A model generated the notes under the pieces. The model saw only the letters and a list, made by a program, of their open reading frames with translations. It did not search any database and was not told the DNA's origin. Both the position numbers and the translations under genes were made by a program. A stretch of 64,000 bases of DNA from Flectonema sp. DT1601 (Eukaryota; Euglenozoa; Diplonemea; Diplonemida; Diplonemidae): the NCBI GenBank assembly GCA_964019425.1, contig OZ025821.1, positions 387,001 to 451,000 on the forward strand, read 5' to 3'. Below are positions 43,550 through 53,143 of this stretch, piece after piece. Positions within the stretch are counted from its first letter, which is position 1. Each line of letters begins with the position of its first letter.

Positions 43550-45109
43550 GCAAAAGCAAATAAACATTGCTAGCCCTATCCTGGCGAGCTCCGATGGATT
43601 TTTATCTTTGAACGATAGCAACTTCAACATAGAATGAAGTCCCTTAGAACTTACTGATGAAGGCCTAAAAAGGGACAAGTAGTATAAGATTAAGGCCTGA
43701 AACTACATATTCTATTACCCTTTGATGTTAGGAAACTGCAGAAATGAATACTTTTCTTTTATTGATCTCTACTTTTCTTATTCTCACTTTTCTGTTCTAA
43801 AATTAATGATATTAACTTCGTTTCTCTTTATTTCCCTTTCCAAAAGTACAATTAACAACTTAAATGCCGCACGGTTCCCTGCAAATTTGCGGGTTTGCGG
43901 GTTTGCGGGTTCGCGCGTTCTAGTGTAATCGCTTGTTATTGGTGCGTGTGTAGTTTTTAAGTTTTATTATTTCGACAGGTGCAAAGCATGGAAGGACAAT
44001 TACTTTTTTGGATCTCCAAACAAAAAGTGTCAGCGGGTATCGAAAATTGCAGGTTCGCACATCCAAAACCTGCAAACCCGCAAACCAACACTCAGACTGG
44101 TAATTGTCCTTCCATGCTTTGCACCTGTCGAAATAATAAAACTTTGGTTCAAGGTGGCTCGCTGCGGCGGGGTAACTGAAGTCCGTTTTCGTTGGACTCA
44201 GCTGCGCATGTTGAAAAAGTTCAAAATTCATTTAGGTAATTTGCCACCGAAACTGAGCACCAAACAAAAACCGCCGTCGGCGCGAGTCTTTTTTAGTATG
44301 GTTTTGAAATTTAAGTGTATGGTTGCCAATTTAGTAGGTAGTTAAAAAAAAATTCTTCAGAAAAAATCTTTCCTTTATAATATTTTCTGAAAGATTTATT
44401 TTTTTCTACAGATCTCCTAAAAAAGATGGGAACACATACATAGTTGATCTATCCAAAAGTCTTCATAAATTCCTGTTAACCATTTTCTTAAAATATAAAA
44501 AGTGATGAGAAAGAAATTTTGTTAGTAAGTGGTATGGTTTTGAAATTTAGGTGTATGGCTGCCAATTTAGTTAGCAAAAATTTTCTTTTTGAAATAATTT
44601 TTTCCTTCTTAATGAGTTTTGGATTTTAGGTGCCAAGCTGTGAAAAAGCAATCTTTGATTTCATTTCTTTTTGGGTAAAGGGTCTTTCCTACACAAATAG
44701 TTTCAGAACTAACCATTCTTTACAAAACCCAAAATGGCTGTAAACCGTCCAGTTCGACCCTGGGTGAGGGCATTTTTGTTTTTTCTTGATTCTTTTTCAG
44801 GAGGTTGGGGGGGGGGGGGGTAGGGGGGGGTACAAGCATCGATTTTACGTTTGGGCACTTTCGGTTTTTTCCCGGAGAACAAGTTTTTTGGGCACCCAAA
44901 TTATGAAAAGTACAACATATACCCCAAAAATGGAAATTTGGATTGCGATCCAAAGAAACAGTTCTTCAGCACTTTAGAACAAGTCTTTGAAAAATCTCAA
45001 AAAGTGTGGACCGTGTGGGTACCTGAGGGGGGTGAAAACAAGGGGTGTGTTAGGAGGGCTCACAAAAATTATAAGTAATTCCGTGCATTGAGCAATCCAT
45101 AACCAGGTA
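43550..45109. repeat. RT 3' flank and mixed repeats
   Basis: This holds a TTTGCGGG tandem stretch (about 43886-43918), a 43-bp exact inverted repeat (43961-44003 with 44100-44142), and a reverse SINE-tail match at about 44215-44270. Related segments occur at 59165-59260. A G-run (about 44805-44828) follows. An open frame at 44851-45078 has no family resemblance. Confidence 0.55.
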
Positions 45110-45452
45110 ATTAGCCTTCCTATACTGTATGCACCTGGGAAAGAGAAGTATACTTAATTGAATGAACATGCAGTTAACAAGTCTGAGATCACTTAGAAGA
45201 ATCTACACTGTGGTGCAGATTACTTCTGCGTAGGGGTTGTACCGGGCCGTTTCGATTCGACGGGGCACCGGCGGGGGAAGGGTGGGTGGGACTTAATTTA
45301 AATATAAGTTTTCTTGTGATGAAGACAGGGGTGTGAGAACTGATAAAGGGATAGAAATATTTGATATCGTCAGAAAACTAATAGAGACATTGACTTATAG
45401 AAATAAAAGAAACGTCGATTATGTTAAAAAAACTGACAGACATAAAACTATA

Positions 45453-46877
45453 ATGAGCAGTTGTAAGGAGCTGCTTTTGGATGTGATGCGGCTAGTACAA
45501 GAAGTGGAGAAAGGACTAGCAGGAGAAGAAAAGAGAAGGAGGGTTTTGACTCTCACGATGAGAGTGCTGGAGCAGCTGACGGAGGACTCCGGAGAGAAAC
45601 AAGGAGAGTCGTCTAAGAGAAAGACGACAGAGCAAGAGAGGAAGGGGAAGGAGTCCGGGGGACAACGACAGGAAGCGGCGAACACGGTGAGGGATGGAAA
45701 TGATGGAGGCCCGACACCAACTACCAACAACAAGAAACCCACTCTGCCAGAGTGGTACATTCACGCAGCGTGGGCTAAAGCAACACCTACGCTTAAATTC
45801 TCAGAAGCAATCGATGCCTCCAAAAACAACGCGGACGGACTCGTGCTCATCAGCTCAAAGGCTGATTATGAAGCACTGAAGCAAACACGAACGAAGGGCG
45901 ACTGGACTGCCATCTCAAAGTCTAAACTGTTTAAAACAACAGTCCCAGTCGCACTTCCAGTCGTAAAGAAGTGCGGAACCTGCGTCATTCGTAGGGTATT
46001 TGTCACCCCGATTTGTGGCAAAGATTTCACTGCCGCAAGAGAAGACGCCATCGAGCCACCACAGCCAGACCCAGTTCTATTCGTACAAGACTGGAGTAAA
46101 TCAGCAGAGAGCACTCTCACCACTAAGGTGAAAGAATTAATTAAAAAGTGGGAGCTGAAGACATCGCCCTTCGGATTTAAAAAATGCGATATGCACACAT
46201 CAATGGCGATCCGTGTGCCAAACTTCAGAATTCCTGAAATTCTGGAATACAACAACAGCGACACCTCCAGTGAGAAGAGAGATCTATTCATCAGAAACCC
46301 ATCTTGGTCTAATGGCCAAGACTCTTGGAACACAGTTCAGTTCGTTAAGGACTTGGGCTTCAAAGCGGTGCTGGGCAAACTTTCAGTTCTTTCAGCAATC
46401 AAAGGTAGCTTCTACATCACGAAGTTCCGAGAGTGCTTTGGGCTGAAAGTTCAACCCGGGTTTACTCAAAAAGTGAGAGAATCACTCGGGGATTCTCTGA
46501 AACCCGCACTGCCGACTGGTCAGCGTTTTATAATTAAATCACTGGCTATTAAGAAGTTCACGACGCAACAGATCAGCGATCACCTGTTGCACGCATACAA
46601 GTGGAGTCACACAATTGTGGCTAGTTTTCATAAGGGAGGCAACAAAACGTTAATTGCAATCTCTGAATCGGTTCCATCACCAAGCTTCGTCGACATGGGT
46701 AAAGATGCGTACCTTGTAATCAACATGGAAACTAAAAGAGAAAAGCCGGTCAAATTGGGGCCGACCTTCAACCCGGGCAAGGGTCCAGTTATATCTGGTG
46801 ATCTGAAGCGACACTGTGCTGAAGAACCAACCGATACTACTGAAACGACTGATGTGGAAATGGATAATTCAAACTGA
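45453..46877 (+). CDS. LINE ORF1
   Basis: The first ATG is at 45453 (MSSCKELLLDVMRLVQEVEKG), giving 474 residues; the frame is open from 45333. The N-terminal 110 residues are charged and helical, with a Lys/Glu/Gly-rich linker. The remainder includes 'LPEWYIHAAWAKATPTLKFSEAID' and basic segments typical of nucleic-acid-binding ORF1 proteins. I see no clear zinc knuckle or RRM. The stop is TGA at 46875-46877, followed by CTT, and the same frame continues open into ORF2. Its likely role is RNA binding in the retrotransposition particle. Confidence 0.65.
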   Translation: MSSCKELLLDVMRLVQEVEKGLAGEEKRRRVLTLTMRVLEQLTEDSGEKQGESSKRKTTEQERKGKESGGQRQEAANTVRDGNDGGPTPTTNNKKPTLPEWYIHAAWAKATPTLKFSEAIDASKNNADGLVLISSKADYEALKQTRTKGDWTAISKSKLFKTTVPVALPVVKKCGTCVIRRVFVTPICGKDFTAAREDAIEPPQPDPVLFVQDWSKSAESTLTTKVKELIKKWELKTSPFGFKKCDMHTSMAIRVPNFRIPEILEYNNSDTSSEKRDLFIRNPSWSNGQDSWNTVQFVKDLGFKAVLGKLSVLSAIKGSFYITKFRECFGLKVQPGFTQKVRESLGDSLKPALPTGQRFIIKSLAIKKFTTQQISDHLLHAYKWSHTIVASFHKGGNKTLIAISESVPSPSFVDMGKDAYLVINMETKREKPVKLGPTFNPGKGPVISGDLKRHCAEEPTDTTETTDVEMDNSN

Positions 46878-49800
46878 CTTGACAAACGAACACCGTCAAC
46901 TTCAAATCCTAAAAATGACTCACATCATAGTAAAGTTCTGGTGAAGCCGACTACTGTAACAGCACCGACTATCTCTCAAACTGAAAAAGAACTGACCCGA
47001 AGTTTATTACTGCTGGCAGGCGACGTTGAACGCAACCCTGGACCTGAAAATTCGTTACTCTCAGTGTTGAGCTGGAACTGTAGATCGATAAGTCAGAAGG
47101 GGTCTTATATTCAAAGACTCCTTTCTCACTACTCGCCGGATGTACTGTGCTTACAGGAAACCTGGTCGAAGGAACACATTTCGCACCCTGGCTATTATAC
47201 ATATAGGAAGGACAGAAATACAAAAGGTGGTGGCATTATAATAATGGCAAAGAGATGCTTCTCACAAGGAATCAGTGATGAAGAATTGTTTTCGAGAACA
47301 AGCGGTATCGAAGCTATGATGCTGAATGTTGGTGGTGTCAATGTTATTAACGTTTACGCTCCCCCTGGGTGTATCATTAGAGAAGATGATCTTCCGATCA
47401 CAACGAAGTCTATTATTGCGGGCGACTTTAACGCACACAACCTCGTCTGGTCTACCAGGACAACCAAATCTGGTAAAGAATTATTTAATTGGGCGGATCG
47501 CAATGACGTTCTCGTAGCAAACAGACCTGGTCAAATTACTCGGCCCAAACACGACATTCCTGGCGGTGGTACCTCACCTGACGTTATATTCTTTAAAGGA
47601 TCAATTGTATTAGAAGAATTTTCAATCATAAATGAAGACAGTAAACATAACTCGGATCATCGACCTCTACTCGCTATCTTCGACACAATGGCTCACCTCT
47701 CTCAAGCAACAGTTGGAGCAAGGAAACGAACTGTCTGGGATTTCAAATCTACAAACTGGAGTGCTTTCAGACAGCAACTTGATAGAAGAATTGATAGGGC
47801 TAAGTTCTCGGATGATGCCACTGGTAATGTTGGATTATTAAATAACATAATACATGAAGTAGCTGCGAGGAACGTGCGGAGGAGAATCTTATTTAAGGGC
47901 AAGCGCCGACGTAAGTGGAAGATCTCTTCACCGGAATCTCTAAAATCAAAAGGCAGTCACCTGAAAGACCAACTGAAGAAGGGGAACAACTTTAACTTCG
48001 CCTTCAAGAAGATTAAAGAACTCCAACAGGACGCTGGTAAGGACATCAGCGTATCAAATATATCTGAGAACGATTTACCTGCAGCATTTCTGGACCTCTT
48101 TGTGGCCGATGGGGATGCTGCTAAACTCGAAGCCCCTTCATTGAAGAAAGAAGACTTGGAATTGGACATCTGTTGTGACTTCACAGATACCGAGATATCA
48201 GCAGCAATTAAAAACCTGAAGCCTCGCAAAGCAGCAGGCCCTGACGGTATTCACAACGAAATGCTTAAGAACTTATCTCAGAAGGCAGTTGATTGTTTAT
48301 TAAAGGTGATCAATTCTTCGTGGAGATCCTCCAATGTTCCGTATCTTTGGAAACAGGGGTTAATCAAACCGATGTTCAAGTCGGGCAAACCGCGGAACGA
48401 TATTAAAAGCTACAGACCAATCACACTCACTTCGGTTGTCGGCAAACTGGCTGAGAGGTTGGCGTACGACAGGCTCATGCATTGGCTTACCGAAAACTCA
48501 GCACTCAGTCCGATTCAAGCTGGCTTCAGACGGGGCAGAAATACCTGCGAACAAATCACAATTCTGGTGGACGCCATGGTAAACAACCACACGAAGGGGA
48601 GGAGGTCAGTCTTCTTGTCATTCGATTTCACAGCAGCCTTCGATAGGATTAACCATCGAATTTTACTTTCAAAACTACAAAGAATGGGCATCCCAACCTT
48701 CATCGTTCGATGGATAACGGACTTTCTAACCAATAGGAAGGTCAGGGTTGATGCAAATGGACATTTCAGTAAGTTTCGTACGCTGTCAAAAGGAGTGCCT
48801 CAAGGATCAATCTTAGGCCCACTACTCTATTTAATATATGTTGACGATCTGTGTAAGATTCTCTCACAAGAGAAGGAAACGACTTTGACCGCACTGTATG
48901 CAGACGACACCGCTTGTGCAGTATTTGGCTCGACCATGGACGAAGCAATCTCAAACGCTCAACGAATACTTGACATCGTTGACAAGTGGTGCCGTGATAA
49001 TGACATGGCACTTTCAGTCTCCAAGACTTGCGCTCTGAAAATGGATATTCAATCAAAAGAAGTAACCCTGACTGATACTAGCGACCGCGAACTCTTATTC
49101 TCAAAATCACTGGAAGTACGTTCGTTAGATATTGACTATTTTGATCTAGACAGCGTGATCAACACGACGACGACAAGGCCCACTTTACTGAGTGGTGAAA
49201 CGATCCTCGAAGTAGAGGGGAAACCCATCAGGACTCAACAAGAATTAGAAGAGTTACTGATGTTGAACATCCACGACGAGATGAATGTCAAAGCGAAAAT
49301 TAAAATTGCCTTCCTACTGCCGATCACGGACTCAGTGAAATATCTGGGTGTTTACATTGATAACAGGCTCAGGTTTGATAAACAGTTAGAGAAAATACAC
49401 AACGAACTGAAGAAAGGGATCTCCCTTCTGCAGTGCCTCCAGCCATATGAATTGGACTACAAGACCCTAAAGATGGTTAAAAACTTGTACGTGACAGCGA
49501 GGATTTCCTATGCACTGGACAGCTTTGGTTGGTTGCTCAACCAGCATAAAACGGATGCTATCGACTTCCAGATGAGAAAAATAGCGAGACTCGTAACAGG
49601 ATGCAGCAGATGTACTCCGAGGGAGTTGCTCCTTTGGGAAGCCGACATCTTACCGTTTAAAAGACAAATCGAAAAGCAGACTAAAATTGCCTATTTCAGG
49701 TATAAAGCCATGACCTGGGTGCCGGACACCAACTCACTCGCATCGCCTCGAAGCTTCTGGGGTGGCCTCATTCCCCGTTCTGAAGGTCAACTAGAAAGTG

Positions 49801-50858
49801 TGGGGATCGTTCAACCTGACTCTATCAAACCTTGGATTGCTTCGGACAATGTTCAAATCAGCAACAGCTGCAGTTTTACAAAATCCCCTGATCCCGCAGT
49901 GGACAGGGAGAAATTCCTTACCTACAACGCGACACTTCCTCCGGTGGACATGGTGATCAACTGTGACGGTTCATACTCTTCGAATGCGTCAGGCGCGGCT
50001 CTCATTGCTAAGTCACGAGACGGAAAGAAACGTGCTCATGCGACCAGATTAGTGCGTGCGGATTGCAGCTACAGAACTGAGCAACATGCCTTGAAAAATG
50101 CGGCAAACTACTTAAACTGGAAGGTACAGAAAGACGGGTTAACTAAGTCAGTCAGAATCTATACCGACTCAAAATCATTGTTGGACGAGTTGAAGGGTGG
50201 CAGGTGTAAACAGAGAAACACCAGATCCCTCGGCATCCTCGAGAACCTACGGAACTGCGGTATGAAAGTACATCTTCAATTCATCCCTTCTCACATGGGG
50301 ATAGAAGCACACGACGAAGTTGATGAACTTGCTAAGAAATCGGCTCACAACAGATACCTCCCTCAAATCCCAATCCGAGGATCCTTCTTCTATCACAAAT
50401 CCCGAGTGAGGAGGGGGATCACGAAGGACATTTGGAACAGAATTGGTTATACCTGCTATAAAAACACCGTCAAAGGTGCCGCGATAAAATATCCTCCCGA
50501 CATGAAAAGGAGCGATGAAATCAGAATTGCGAATTTCAGAACGGGGTGTCATCCACTGATGCAAAACTGGCGGAAAGCCATCAAATGTCCATTCTGCCAT
50601 AGCGCTCCATCCAACCAACTCCACCTACTCGTAGGCTGTCCATCACAGAAACTCGATGCAGCCAGATATGAAATCCTTGGCTTTTCTACATTGACAGGCA
50701 AATGGGACCGATCAAGTGATCTAATCCTCATCAACGGCATTCCTGCCAGTCTTGGCTCAATCTTTGCCACCAGCTGGCTTCCTTCAGTAGCGATGTTGAT
50801 CAGGTGGATGGAACAAGCATCCAACCTGAGACTTTGGAATTGTGTAGGTGACACGTAG
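46878..50858 (+). CDS. LINE ORF2: 2A peptide, APE endonuclease, RT, RNase H, zinc finger
   Basis: The frame is open from 46878, in the same frame as ORF1, with no ATG before the endonuclease. Numbering from 46941: 2A ribosome-skipping sequence 'LLLLAGDVERNPGP' (22-35, break between G34 and P35). APE endonuclease about 40-260 ('WNCRSI', 'LCLQETW', 'AGDFNAHN', 'SDHRPLL'). RT with 'KPRKAAGPDGI', 'FDFTAAFDRINH', 'GVPQGSILGPLL' and 'YADD' at 653-656. An unusual insertion lies at about 700-795. RNase H is at about 1000-1140 ('NCDGSYSSNASG' D1009, 'YTDSKSLL', 'IPSHMGIEAHDEVDELAKK'). A CCHC finger starts at C1216 ('CPFCHSAPSNQLHLLVGC'). All catalytic motifs look intact, so this copy may be recently active. 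Confidence 0.9.
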   Translation, partial: LDKRTPSTSNPKNDSHHSKVLVKPTTVTAPTISQTEKELTRSLLLLAGDVERNPGPENSLLSVLSWNCRSISQKGSYIQRLLSHYSPDVLCLQETWSKEHISHPGYYTYRKDRNTKGGGIIIMAKRCFSQGISDEELFSRTSGIEAMMLNVGGVNVINVYAPPGCIIREDDLPITTKSIIAGDFNAHNLVWSTRTTKSGKELFNWADRNDVLVANRPGQITRPKHDIPGGGTSPDVIFFKGSIVLEEFSIINEDSKHNSDHRPLLAIFDTMAHLSQATVGARKRTVWDFKSTNWSAFRQQLDRRIDRAKFSDDATGNVGLLNNIIHEVAARNVRRRILFKGKRRRKWKISSPESLKSKGSHLKDQLKKGNNFNFAFKKIKELQQDAGKDISVSNISENDLPAAFLDLFVADGDAAKLEAPSLKKEDLELDICCDFTDTEISAAIKNLKPRKAAGPDGIHNEMLKNLSQKAVDCLLKVINSSWRSSNVPYLWKQGLIKPMFKSGKPRNDIKSYRPITLTSVVGKLAERLAYDRLMHWLTENSALSPIQAGFRRGRNTCEQITILVDAMVNNHTKGRRSVFLSFDFTAAFDRINHRILLSKLQRMGIPTFIVRWITDFLTNRKVRVDANGHFSKFRTLSKGVPQGSILGPLLYLIYVDDLCKILSQEKETTLTALYADDTACAVFGSTMDEAISNAQRILDIVDKWCRDNDMALSVSKTCALKMDIQSKEVTLTDTSDRELLFSKSLEVRSLDIDYFDLDSVINTTTTRPTLLSGETILEVEGKPIRTQQELEELLMLNIHDEMNVKAKIKIAFLLPITDSVKYLGVYIDNRLRFDKQLEKIHNELKKGISLLQCLQPYELDYKTLKMVKNLYVTARISYALDSFGWLLNQHKTDAIDFQMRKIARLVTGCSRCTPRELLLWEADILPFKRQIEKQTKIAYFRYKAMTWVPDTNSLASPRSFWGGLIPRSEGQLESVGIVQPDSIKPWIASDNVQISNSCSFTKSPDPAVDREKFLTYNATLPPVDMVINCDGSYSSNASGAALIAKSRDGKKRAHATRLVRADCSYRTEQHALKNAANYLNWKVQKDGLTKSVRIYTDSKSLLDELKGGRCKQRNTRSLGILENLRNCGMKVHLQFIPSHMGIEAHDEVDELAKKSAHNRYLPQIPIRGSFFYHKSRVRRGITKDIWNRIGYTCYKNTVKGAAIKYPPDMKRSDEIRIANFRTGCHPLMQNWRKAIKCPFCHSAPSNQLHLLVGCPSQKLDAARYEILGFSTLTGKWDRSSDLILINGIPASLGSIFATSWLPSVAMLIRWMEQASNLRLWNCVGDT
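47004..47045 (+). promoter_or_regulatory. 2A ribosome-skipping site
   Basis: The sequence encodes LLLLAGDVERNPGP, an exact D-[VI]-E-x-N-P-G-P 2A motif preceded by a hydrophobic stretch, as in L1Tc. During translation the ribosome would release the upstream peptide after Gly and continue at Pro, freeing the endonuclease N-terminus. Confidence 0.85.
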
Positions 50859-51356
50859 TCGCCATTTAAGTGTTTTATCAATATTTAGTATTTTCATCAT
50901 TATCAATCATCTCCTGGTTGGGTAGCTGCACATCACCTTCGGTGTTGTCGCAGTGTCTCATCCAACACTCCTGTCTCCTTCTTCTCCTATTCTCCTTATA
51001 AATTTCTCTTGAGGGCAGGCCTTCGGGCTGTTCAAGTGGTCTTTGACCACCGCTCTAGTTATATGCTCGACTCTTTGTTTTCCTTATCGATGGTAGGAAT
51101 GGCAACCGAATTAGCTTCATGTGTCCAATTTCAAGGACGCGTGACCATTTATTTTCTTCCGTTGCCGCTCTTCTTACGTCCTCAGGCGGAGCCTACCTAT
51201 GTTTCCCGTGTTTTCCAATTTGTCAGACTTAAACCAAAAGAAAGTATAAAAGAAAGACAAAACATAGAAGTGAAAAGAACAAAAACAAAGAGTTTGGTAG
51301 CACAGACGAGTGTAACCAAAAAAAAAAAAGAAAAAAAAAAAAAAGAAAAAAAAAAA
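50859..51356 (+). other. LINE 3' UTR and A-rich tail
   Basis: About 450 bp of 3' UTR, with a CTTCGGTGTTG / TTCGGGCTGTTC region, then an A-rich tail interrupted by G. The same 3' UTR recurs at 52349-52843 with few differences. Confidence 0.75.
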
Positions 51357-52843
51357 GCTGCGGTTTTACAAAATCCCCTGATCCCGCAGTGGACAGGGAG
51401 AAATTCCTTACCTACAACGCGACACTTCCTCCGGTGGACATGGTGATCAACTGTGACGGTTCATACTCTTCGAATGCGTCAGGCGCGGCTCTCATTGCTA
51501 GGTCACGAGACGGAAAGAAACGTGCTCATGCGACCAGATTAGTGCGTGCGGATTGCAGCTACAGAACTGAGCAACATGCCTTGAAAAATGCGGCAAACTA
51601 CTTAAACTGGAAGGTACAGAAAGACGGGCTAACTAAGTCAGTCAGAATCTATACCGACTCAAAATCATTGTTGGACGAGTTGAAGGGTGGCAGGTGTAAA
51701 CAGAGAAACACCAGATCCCTCGGCATCCTCGAGAACCTACGGAACTGCGGTATGAAAGTACATCTTCAATTCATCCCTTCTCATATGGGGATAGAAGCAC
51801 ACGACGAAGTTGATGAACTTGCTAAGAAATCGGCTCACAACAGATACCTCCCTCAAATCCCAATCCGAGGATCCTTCTTCTATCACAAATCCCGAGTGAG
51901 GAGGGGGATCACGAAGGACATTTGGAACAGAATTGGTTACACTTGCTATAAAAACACCGTCAAAGGTGCCGCGATAAAATATCCTCCCGACATGAAAAGG
52001 AGCGATGAAATCAGAATTGCGAATTTTAGAACGGGGTGTCATCCACTGATGCAAAACTGGCGGAAAGCCATCAAATGTCCATTCTGCCATAGCGCTCCAT
52101 CCAACCAACTCCACCTACTCGTAGGCTGTCCATCACAGAAACTCGATGCAGCCAGATATGAAATCCTTGGCTTTTCTACATTGACAGGCAAATGGGACCG
52201 ATCAAGTGATCTAATCCTCATCAACGGCATTCCTGCCAGTCTTGGCTCAATCTTTGCCACCAGCTGGCTTCCTTCAGTAGCGATGTTGATCAGGTGGATG
52301 GAACAAGCATCCAACCTGAGACTTTGGAATTGTGTAGGTGACACGTAGTCGCCATTTAAGTGTTTTATCAATATTTAGTATTTTCATCATTATCAATCAT
52401 CTCCTGGTTGGGTAGCTGCACATCACCTTCGGTGTTGTCGCAGTGTCTCTTCCAACACTCCTGTCTCCTTTTTCTCCTATTCTCCTTATAAATTTCTCTT
52501 GAGGGCAGGCCTTCGGGCTGTTCAAGTGGTCTTTGACCACCGCTCTAGTTATATGCTCGATTCTTTGTTTTTCCTTATCGATGGTAGGAATGGTAACCGA
52601 ATTAGCTTCGTGTGTCCAATTTCAAGGACGCGTGACCATTTATTTTTTCCCGTTGCCGCTCTTCTTACGTCCTCAGGCGGAGCCTACCTATGTTTCCCGT
52701 GTTTTCCAATTTGTCAGACTTAAACCAAAAGAAAGTATAAAAGAAAGACAAAACAAAGAAGTGAAAAGAACAAAAACAAAGAGTCTGGAAGCACAGACGA
52801 GTGTAACCAAAAAAAAGAAAAAAAAAAGAAAAAAAAAAAAAAA
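51357..52843 (+). mobile_element. 5'-truncated LINE copy in the tail of the first
   Basis: The copy begins at GCTGCGGTTTTAC, equivalent to 49867 of the full copy, and contains the RNase H and zinc-finger part of ORF2 plus the complete 3' UTR and A-rich tail. 5' truncation is typical of target-primed reverse transcription. The insertion point is the poly(A) tail of the first copy. Confidence 0.9.
51389..52348 (+). pseudogene. LINE ORF2 3' fragment (RNase H and zinc finger)
   Basis: 320 open codons cover RNase H ('NCDGSYSSNASG', 'YTDSKSLL') and the CCHC finger, and are nearly identical to the full copy. It lacks endonuclease and RT, so cannot move by itself. The leading GTG is not a real start. 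Confidence 0.85.
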
Positions 52844-52844
52844 A

Positions 52845-52979
52845 GAATTATGTGGCTACATAGCTCAATTGATAGAACGCCGGTCTGCAAGAATGGCGGT
52901 CGAGGGTTCAAAACCCGCTAACGGCGGTTTTTGTTTGGTGCTCAGTTTCGGTGGAAAATTACCTAAATGGAATTTTGAT
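52845..52979 (+). mobile_element. tRNA-headed SINE, copy 1
   Basis: The head has a Pol III A box (TAGCTCAATTGATAGA) and B box (GGTTCAAAACC) at tRNA-like spacing, with a GCA anticodon-like loop but imperfect stems, so it is a tRNA-derived promoter and not a tRNA gene. The tail 'GGTGCTCAGTTTCGGTGG' plus 'AAAATTACCTAAATGGAATT' is shared with other dispersed repeats here. It directly follows the A-rich tail of the LINE copy. Confidence 0.7.
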
Positions 52980-53143
52980 AATTAGCCTTCCTATACTGTA
53001 TGCACCTGGGAAAGAGAAGTATACTTAATTGAATGAACATGCAGTTAACAAGTCTGAGATCACTTAGAAGAATCTACACTGTGGTGCAGATTACTTCTGC
53101 GTAGGGGTTGTGCCGGGCCGTTTCGATTCGACGGGACACCGGC
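52980..53143 (+). mobile_element. LINE 5' UTR fragment, left part
   Basis: Matches 45111-45276 of the full LINE with a few substitutions (for example TGCCGGGCC for TACCGGGCC), and stops at CACCGGC where the tyrosine-recombinase element begins. The rest of this LINE 5' fragment resumes at 57371. Confidence 0.85.

Larger units (their letters stand above)
45110..51356 (+). mobile_element. Ingi/I-like LINE, near-complete copy
   Basis: A non-LTR retrotransposon of about 6.25 kb. The 5' UTR (from TAATTAGCC at about 45110) matches the fragment at 52979-53143. It then has ORF1, a single in-frame UGA, ORF2 (2A, APE endonuclease, RT, RNase H, CCHC), a 3' UTR with T/C-rich sequence, and an A-rich tail with interspersed G (51309-51356). 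APE + RT + RNase H with an N-terminal 2A is the plan of the Ingi/L1Tc group. The second, truncated copy directly follows in the tail. Confidence 0.85.

Noticed and set aside
44851-45078. 75-codon ORF next to the LINE 5' end
   Set aside because: No start context, no family match, and close to a long G-run in repeat DNA.
45419-46333. Minus-strand ORFs over LINE ORF1
   Set aside because: Antisense shadows with Ser/Leu/Phe-rich low-information translations.
52851-52930. Functional tRNA-Cys gene (GCA loop, A and B boxes)
   Set aside because: Several stem positions do not pair in acceptor, anticodon and T arms, and the same sequence recurs at 57521 with the same SINE tail, so it is a tRNA-derived SINE head.
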